Assembly (NCBI GenBank): GCA_027858835.1
Contig: JAQIBY010000139.1
Coordinates: 1 to 64,000, forward strand
Reading direction: 5' to 3'
DNA: 64,000 bases
From: Bacteroidales bacterium
Lineage (GTDB): Bacteria; Bacteroidota; Bacteroidia; Bacteroidales; ML635J-15
Part shown: one piece after another, positions 58,720-64,000 of the stretch
Position numbering within the stretch: the stretch's first letter is position 1
How the letters are laid out: each line of letters begins with the position of its first letter
Program-made: the position numbers and the translations under genes
Notes under the pieces: generated by a model
What the model was told of the DNA's origin: nothing
The model's input: only the letters and a program-made list of their open reading frames with translations
Database searches by the model: none

Positions 58720-60576
58720 TTATGAGGATTGTGTTTCTAATAGCTTAAAAACTTCTGATTCGTTTTTGTTTTTTATTTCGTTAATGATTTTTTTAGTTTG
58801 TACTTGTTCAAGTTGTGTTAGTATTTGATGTAATTCCCATTCATTTGAAAATTTATTTAATACTGATTTTAGTTTATGTATTATTTCTGTATCTTTTGAT
58901 GTTTTGTCATAACCTGATTCGGAAAAATAAGTTTCAATGCGAATAAAAATTTGATTTTTTTTCTTGCGATTTACTTTATCAATGTTCTGCTTTAGGTTAT
59001 TGATGTATTTTTTTTGAAATGCGGAATAAATACTAACATGAAAAAATACAGCTAAAAGCCATATCAAAAAGACTGGATATGAGAAGATATCAATTATAGT
59101 AGCGATGTATTTAGGCCATTGATGATTGAATTTCTTTTGTTTTTGTGTTGTTAAATACAATGAGTGTTGCATAAATTTTCCTGCAATAAAGTTAAAGTTT
59201 ATCCATCGGCTGCTATATAATTTGTCTGCATAATATTTTTGAAGTTCTCTGGTTGCAAGTGTGTTTCCTCCTTGTTTGCAATACCATTGCTCTGAGCGAG
59301 GATTTAAAATGCTATACTTTTCCGGGAATTTGTAAGTTCTGGAACCAGCTAAAATTTTACAGGTTGCAATAGATGGTTTAATATTATACTTGATAAATCC
59401 TTTAATGAAACATAGCGTTTTTAAATAACTCATTACATTTTCACCGGGAAAACCAACAATAATGTTAAAATTAAAAGAAATTCCAATTTTATAAATGTAT
59501 TTTAGTTTACGTCGTGCAAGTTTTGGAGTAAACTGTTTATTCATCTTTTTTAAAATCCGTTTGCTGCCGCTTTCAATGCCAAAATTGAGATACGAACATC
59601 CTGATTGTTTCATCAATTGAAATATGTCTTTTTCAAGCGAATAATGAACTGCAATTTGAGATGTCCACTTAATATTTGGGGTGTCTTTAATCAGGTTGTG
59701 GCATAATTCTCTGAGGTAATCTGCTTTTCCGCCAATATTAGAGCCAGTAAACCAAAGGGTATTTACAGGGTAATTTTGCTTTAAGTGAAAGTTGATTTCA
59801 TTTGTGATTTGTTTTGGATCACGAACTGTGTATTTTTTGTATGCTTTACATTCGTAACAAAATGCGCATCGATTGGTACAGCCTTTAGTTACGAGTATGG
59901 GTAAATATTCAAAGCGATATTGAGAGGTGTTGAAGCAATTAAACGCTGAAATCGGAATTGCTGAAATATCGCTGGTTGCATCCCCTGTATAGTATGGAAA
60001 TGATTTCTGTAATGAACGTATATAATATCCTGGTGTTTCAGTAAAGCGTGAATGCTTGTTGTAAAACGTTAATAAATCTGGCAATGACTGATCTCCATCG
60101 GCAGTGCAAAACACATCCACTTCCGGCATGTTGTGAATTATATTTTCAGTTTTCCCGAAAGCATTGAAGCAGTATGGTCCGCCCCAAATCGTAAGCATTT
60201 TAGGAAATGTTTTTTTTATCTCTTGGGTAAGTAAACGGGTGAAATGGAAACTTGTGTAATGCACTGTAAAACAAGCAGCAAGTTGTGGGTTTTGTCTAAA
60301 GTTTTCGAGTATGTTGTCTATACTTTTACGTGCTAGTTGATAGGCTGTTAATGCTTTTTCCTCAGTATTCCAAAATGTGTCAATATGCGAAAAATCCCAT
60401 GAGGAGATTGGAATCTCAGAATCAGGATTTTGATGCAACTGTTGGAATAAATCAATATTTAGGTCGTAGCAAGTAACTTTAAATGCTTTGTCTTTTAAAG
60501 AAGCTGCTAGGATACTTAAACTAAGGGGCGGAGTATCTGTAATCCAAGCCGGACATTGAATTAAAGCTATGTTCAT
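58720..60576 (-). CDS. B12-binding-domain-type radical SAM protein with C-terminal extension containing a hydrophobic segment
   Basis: N-terminal MNIALIQCPAWITDTPPLSLSILAASLKDKAFKVTCYDLN, CTNRCAFCYE (CxxxCxxC), FGIESGSKRILKKMNK; C-terminal FSYPVFLIWLLAVFFHVSIYSA. Confidence 0.9.
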   Translation of the reverse strand: MNIALIQCPAWITDTPPLSLSILAASLKDKAFKVTCYDLNIDLFQQLHQNPDSEIPISSWDFSHIDTFWNTEEKALTAYQLARKSIDNILENFRQNPQLAACFTVHYTSFHFTRLLTQEIKKTFPKMLTIWGGPYCFNAFGKTENIIHNMPEVDVFCTADGDQSLPDLLTFYNKHSRFTETPGYYIRSLQKSFPYYTGDATSDISAIPISAFNCFNTSQYRFEYLPILVTKGCTNRCAFCYECKAYKKYTVRDPKQITNEINFHLKQNYPVNTLWFTGSNIGGKADYLRELCHNLIKDTPNIKWTSQIAVHYSLEKDIFQLMKQSGCSYLNFGIESGSKRILKKMNKQFTPKLARRKLKYIYKIGISFNFNIIVGFPGENVMSYLKTLCFIKGFIKYNIKPSIATCKILAGSRTYKFPEKYSILNPRSEQWYCKQGGNTLATRELQKYYADKLYSSRWINFNFIAGKFMQHSLYLTTQKQKKFNHQWPKYIATIIDIFSYPVFLIWLLAVFFHVSIYSAFQKKYINNLKQNIDKVNRKKKNQIFIRIETYFSESGYDKTSKDTEIIHKLKSVLNKFSNEWELHQILTQLEQVQTKKIINEIKNKNESEVFKLLETQSS

Positions 60577-61985
60577 TTGGTTTTTTTATTTTTGATTAAT
60601 AGTGCTTTTCCCTCATCAAATAAATTTTTAAACTCAAACCATGTACGTACAGTTAATATTCGTTGTAATATATAGGAAGGTCTTAAGTAGAATTTGCGTA
60701 CAGCCTTAACCTTTAATTTAAATAATTCTTCATTTGTGAATTTTTGATTTTTCCAGATTGGTTTACTCGCAGACGATTCCGTTTCCCAATGGTCAGTTTC
60801 TATTATTCCCATTTCAATGGCATTTTTGCGAAATTCGGTTCCGAAACGTGGTGAAACAATGTTAAAAGATGCATAGTCTATTGGTAGTTTCCGAGCAAAT
60901 TTTGCAGTAGCACAAACAGAATCACGTGTTTCTCCGGGAAATCCAAGCATGAAAAACCCTCCAACTTTTATTCCTGCCTTTTTGATTTGTTTTATTGATT
61001 GATATGTTTCTGAAGTCTTAATTGTTTTTTTATGTTTGTGTAATACCTCTTCATTTGCTGATTCAATTCCAATCATTAAGGTATGACATCCGGACTTTTT
61101 CATTTTAATTAATAGTGAGTCTTCCAAAACATCTGTGCGGGAAAGAGCGGTAAACGAAAACTTCAAATCAGATTCATGCATTGCATCTAGCAGTTGGTGA
61201 GTGCGTGTTTTGTTGACTCCAAAGGTTTGGTCGCGGATATAAAGCTCCTTAACTCCCAAGATTTTTAGTTTTTTTAGTTCTTCAATAACATCTGGTATAG
61301 GTCTTAATTTGAATCCAAGCGTGCTTACAGGGCAAAAATCACATGCATATGGACATCCAAAATCGGTAAGAATACTTGCAAAAGGTTTTCGCTGCGCAAA
61401 GGGAAAGTGATAGGCATTAAGATTAAATTTCTCCCACTGAGGAGTAGGAACTTGCCATTCTCCCTTGCCATGTTTTTCTTTTCCTATAATGAGCTTATTG
61501 TCAGATCGGTATATGATATTAGGGATGATTTTATTTGTTGTCCTTTTCAGATAGCTTAGAATGTCATCCGATGAAAAATCAAATAAAATTGCATTTAAAA
61601 ATGGGTTGTCAGTTAGTGCGTTTTCTTTAAAATCTCTGAAAACATCTCCTGTCGCAATGATTTTGCAATGATTTAGTTCTTTTTTTACTGCCTCGATAAA
61701 TGTCATGTCTTCAGCGTAAGAGGGGGCTGAACTTAAAAACACAATAACATTTGGGTTCAAATTTAAAACCTGATTGACACATTCATTTTTTGACAATTTT
61801 TCAGCAATAGCGTCGATGACAAAGATATTTCCAAATTCTGCCAGTCTGCCGCTTAAATACACTAAATCAATCGGATGGTAATAATATTTTGCTTTGGATA
61901 CTTTTGCACAATAGTAATCCCGAAAATACATTTTACTTCCAGGTGGATTTAAAAGCAATATTTGATTTGTTTTAGTGTGTATCAT
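60573..61985 (-). CDS. B12-binding-domain-type radical SAM protein
   Basis: LLNPPGSKMYFRDYYCAKVSKAKYYYHPIDLVYLSGRLAEFG, CPYACDFCPVS (CxxxCxxC), LMIGIESANEEVLHKHKK. ATGA overlap with the downstream radical SAM gene. Confidence 0.92.
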   Translation of the reverse strand: MIHTKTNQILLLNPPGSKMYFRDYYCAKVSKAKYYYHPIDLVYLSGRLAEFGNIFVIDAIAEKLSKNECVNQVLNLNPNVIVFLSSAPSYAEDMTFIEAVKKELNHCKIIATGDVFRDFKENALTDNPFLNAILFDFSSDDILSYLKRTTNKIIPNIIYRSDNKLIIGKEKHGKGEWQVPTPQWEKFNLNAYHFPFAQRKPFASILTDFGCPYACDFCPVSTLGFKLRPIPDVIEELKKLKILGVKELYIRDQTFGVNKTRTHQLLDAMHESDLKFSFTALSRTDVLEDSLLIKMKKSGCHTLMIGIESANEEVLHKHKKTIKTSETYQSIKQIKKAGIKVGGFFMLGFPGETRDSVCATAKFARKLPIDYASFNIVSPRFGTEFRKNAIEMGIIETDHWETESSASKPIWKNQKFTNEELFKLKVKAVRKFYLRPSYILQRILTVRTWFEFKNLFDEGKALLIKNKKTK

Positions 61986-62985
61986 TTATACCCGCTGAAG
62001 TAATGTTTTTATCCTCTTGATTATTAATGTTTTGCATTTCTTTAATGTAGTATTGTTTTGCATTGCCTTGTTGGTGGTAAATCCGAATTAATACTTCGCT
62101 TTGAATTCCCATTAAGCCTAAAATTATCGTAATCAAAATAAATAAAACAGTTAATAAAAGCATAGGGTTTCCTGTCATATCAGTACCCCAAAATATTTTC
62201 ATTAAAATTACAGCTAATCCAGAGATGACACCAAGTAGCAAGCTGACAATTGCAAACCCGCCATAAAGATAAATTGGCTTTGTGCTGAATGAACGCATAA
62301 ATTGCACCGTAATCAAGTCAAGCAGCACTTTAAATGTACGATTCAGACCGTAATGTGATTTTCCATGTTTACGTGGGTTATGATTTACCGGTATTTCAGT
62401 GATTTTTGCCCCGATTCGGGCTGCGAGAACAGGTAAAAAACGATGCATTTCTCCATAAAGACTAATGTCTTTAAGAATTTCTCTGCGATATGCTTTTAAT
62501 GAGCAACCTAGGTCATGTACTTTTACTTTGCTGATTTTTCGAATTAGATAATTTGCCAGTTTGGAAGGTATTTTCTTGAAGAACAGTCTGTCTTTTCTGT
62601 TTTTACGCCAACCGCTTACGACATCATAACCTTCATTTAGCTTATCAATTACTGCCGGGATGTCAGCTGGGTCGTTTTGCAAATCCGCATCCATGAAAAC
62701 CAGAATATTTCCTGTGGAATATTCGATTCCTGCCGCCATTGCAGCGGTTTGTCCAAAATTTCGTCGAAACCTGATAAGTTTTACATTCGGTTTTCCCAAT
62801 GATAATTCCTTAAGTAACTCGTAGGAACCGTCTGTACTGCCATCATCAACAAAAATTATCTCCATCGCTTCTGAAATTGATTCTGTGTTGCTCTCAATTG
62901 CGTTAAGCAATGGTTTTAAGTTTTCCCTTTCATTATGAACTGGAATTAGAATAGAGATGGGAAATGGTACAGCCTTTTGAGTCAT
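61972..62985 (-). CDS. Glycosyltransferase family 2, polyprenyl-phosphate glycosyltransferase type (DPM1/ArnC-like) with two TM segments
   Basis: ISILIPVHNERENLKPLLNAIE, IFVDDGSTDGSYELLKEL, VFMDADLQNDPADIPAVIDKL; C-terminal TM pair. Overlaps the next gene by 14 nt. Confidence 0.94.
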   Translation of the reverse strand: MTQKAVPFPISILIPVHNERENLKPLLNAIESNTESISEAMEIIFVDDGSTDGSYELLKELSLGKPNVKLIRFRRNFGQTAAMAAGIEYSTGNILVFMDADLQNDPADIPAVIDKLNEGYDVVSGWRKNRKDRLFFKKIPSKLANYLIRKISKVKVHDLGCSLKAYRREILKDISLYGEMHRFLPVLAARIGAKITEIPVNHNPRKHGKSHYGLNRTFKVLLDLITVQFMRSFSTKPIYLYGGFAIVSLLLGVISGLAVILMKIFWGTDMTGNPMLLLTVLFILITIILGLMGIQSEVLIRIYHQQGNAKQYYIKEMQNINNQEDKNITSAGINDTH

Positions 62986-63158
62986 ATTAGATGGTTAATT
63001 TCCGAAAATACTGTAAATATACAAAACATATTTTTAAAGTATAAGATAGATTTATAAAATTGCCAAATTGCCAATTTACTTGTTTTTTTCAACACGTTTT
63101 TTGATTATTGTGTTTTATTGTTATATTTATGTCATAGTTAATTAACGGAGTCGATTGA

Positions 63159-64000
63159 ATGTGTAAAAGGACAAATATAAACCCAATTGTATTGCTGTTT
63201 TTATTACTGCACATTCTATTTTTACTGCTTGTTATTTTGTATGCATCAAGGACTAGTTTTGTCGGAGAAATTGAATTATATTCAGATGACAATTTTCAGA
63301 TAATTGCAGAAACACCTGTTGGGACGACAATTGATTTTCAAACGGATTCTTTCGATACAATTACAATTTCTGAACGAACATTTAGATGTATTGAGCTCCG
63401 AACACAAGATGATAAGAGTGTTTTAATTGATGAGGACTTTCCAAATGACACCGTTTATACTTTTAGCAGTACTAAAATTCATTTTCAATCAACTCCTTAT
63501 GTGAAATCAAAACTTTCTGGAGTTTTTCTTTTTATTATTACTAATACGCCTGCTTTAAAGCTCTATTTAAGCTTGATATTACTGGGTGTTCTGTTTTTTT
63601 TATTTCAATTTTTATTTTTAAAGAAAAAACGAAGCCTTTATAAAATCAGATATTTTAGATTTCTATTAAAACGAAAAAGTGCAAAAAGGGAAATTAAAAA
63701 ACCTGTTTTAAATCGCATACAATTTATTTTAGTGGTTGTCGGATTAATTGCTATTATACCTGCTTCTTATCTTAGGCTTGGGCAGTATCCATTTTCGCAA
63801 GGTTCAGAAGAAAGGAGAAGAGCTCTTGTAAGCCTTGAAATGAAGATACAACACGAGTATTTAAAACCTACTGTATGTGGGGAGCCATATTTTAATAAAC
63901 CTCCACTGTTTAATTGGTTTTTAATCCCATTTGTGGATAAAGATAATGTTGAGTTTAATACCAGAGCAATATCAGTTAGTTTCCTATTGCTGGCAGCTTG
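63159..64000 (+). CDS. ArnT/GT39-like glycosyltransferase with N-terminal extension, truncated by the window edge
   Basis: Manual translation from ATG 63159 is open to the edge: MCKRTNINPIVLLFLLLHILFLLLVILYASRTSFVGEIELYSDDN...LRLGQYPFSQGSEERRRALVSLEMKIQHEYLKPTVCGEPYFNKPPLFNWFLIPF. Absent from the ORF track. Confidence 0.82.
   Translation, partial: MCKRTNINPIVLLFLLLHILFLLLVILYASRTSFVGEIELYSDDNFQIIAETPVGTTIDFQTDSFDTITISERTFRCIELRTQDDKSVLIDEDFPNDTVYTFSSTKIHFQSTPYVKSKLSGVFLFIITNTPALKLYLSLILLGVLFFLFQFLFLKKKRSLYKIRYFRFLLKRKSAKREIKKPVLNRIQFILVVVGLIAIIPASYLRLGQYPFSQGSEERRRALVSLEMKIQHEYLKPTVCGEPYFNKPPLFNWFLIPFVDKDNVEFNTRAISVSFLLLAA

Overview
This 64 kb window is AT-rich chromosomal DNA, best assigned to Bacteroidota. 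Support for that: several type IX secretion (T9SS) C-terminal sorting domains, TAnnTTTG-like promoter candidates, and typical Bacteroidota versions of MetG, ProS and KorAB. There is no rRNA, CRISPR array, prophage or IS transposase that I can support. One tRNA gene is present (tRNA-Arg, anticodon CCG, minus strand). Core genes include metG, pdxA, dnaG, proS, korAB, a peroxiredoxin, an M17 aminopeptidase, an M16C protease, a DPP-IV-like S9 peptidase and arginine deiminase. There are two two-component systems. Secreted or envelope proteins are prominent: a papain-like T9SS protein with an internal EF-hand/dockerin-like insertion, a 2128-aa gingipain-type C25 protein with higher-order repeats, and an M43 protease. 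The parts most worth following up are: (1) an AOS-family acyltransferase plus a threonine-synthase-like enzyme at 19.5-22.1 kb, a probable sulfonolipid (capnine) cassette; (2) a CsgG/small lipoprotein/DUF4810/DUF799 lipoprotein operon at 22.3-24.6 kb; (3) a secreted ankyrin-repeat protein with a putative beta-barrel C-terminus, coupled to a lipoprotein, at 36.5-38.3 kb; (4) a VanX-like dipeptidase/SSS symporter/porin operon at 47.4-51.3 kb; (5) a GT2 plus two B12-type radical SAM genes in one translationally coupled operon, divergent from an ArnT-like GT39 gene, at 58.7-64 kb; (6) structured or repeated non-coding DNA at about 47.2 kb and 55.4-55.75 kb. A T9SS cargo gene at 55.8-57.35 kb is broken by a frameshift and a stop codon. 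Two edge-truncated genes (1-728 minus; 63159-64000 plus) are missing from the ORF track. All family calls come from reading motifs by eye; no database search was run.
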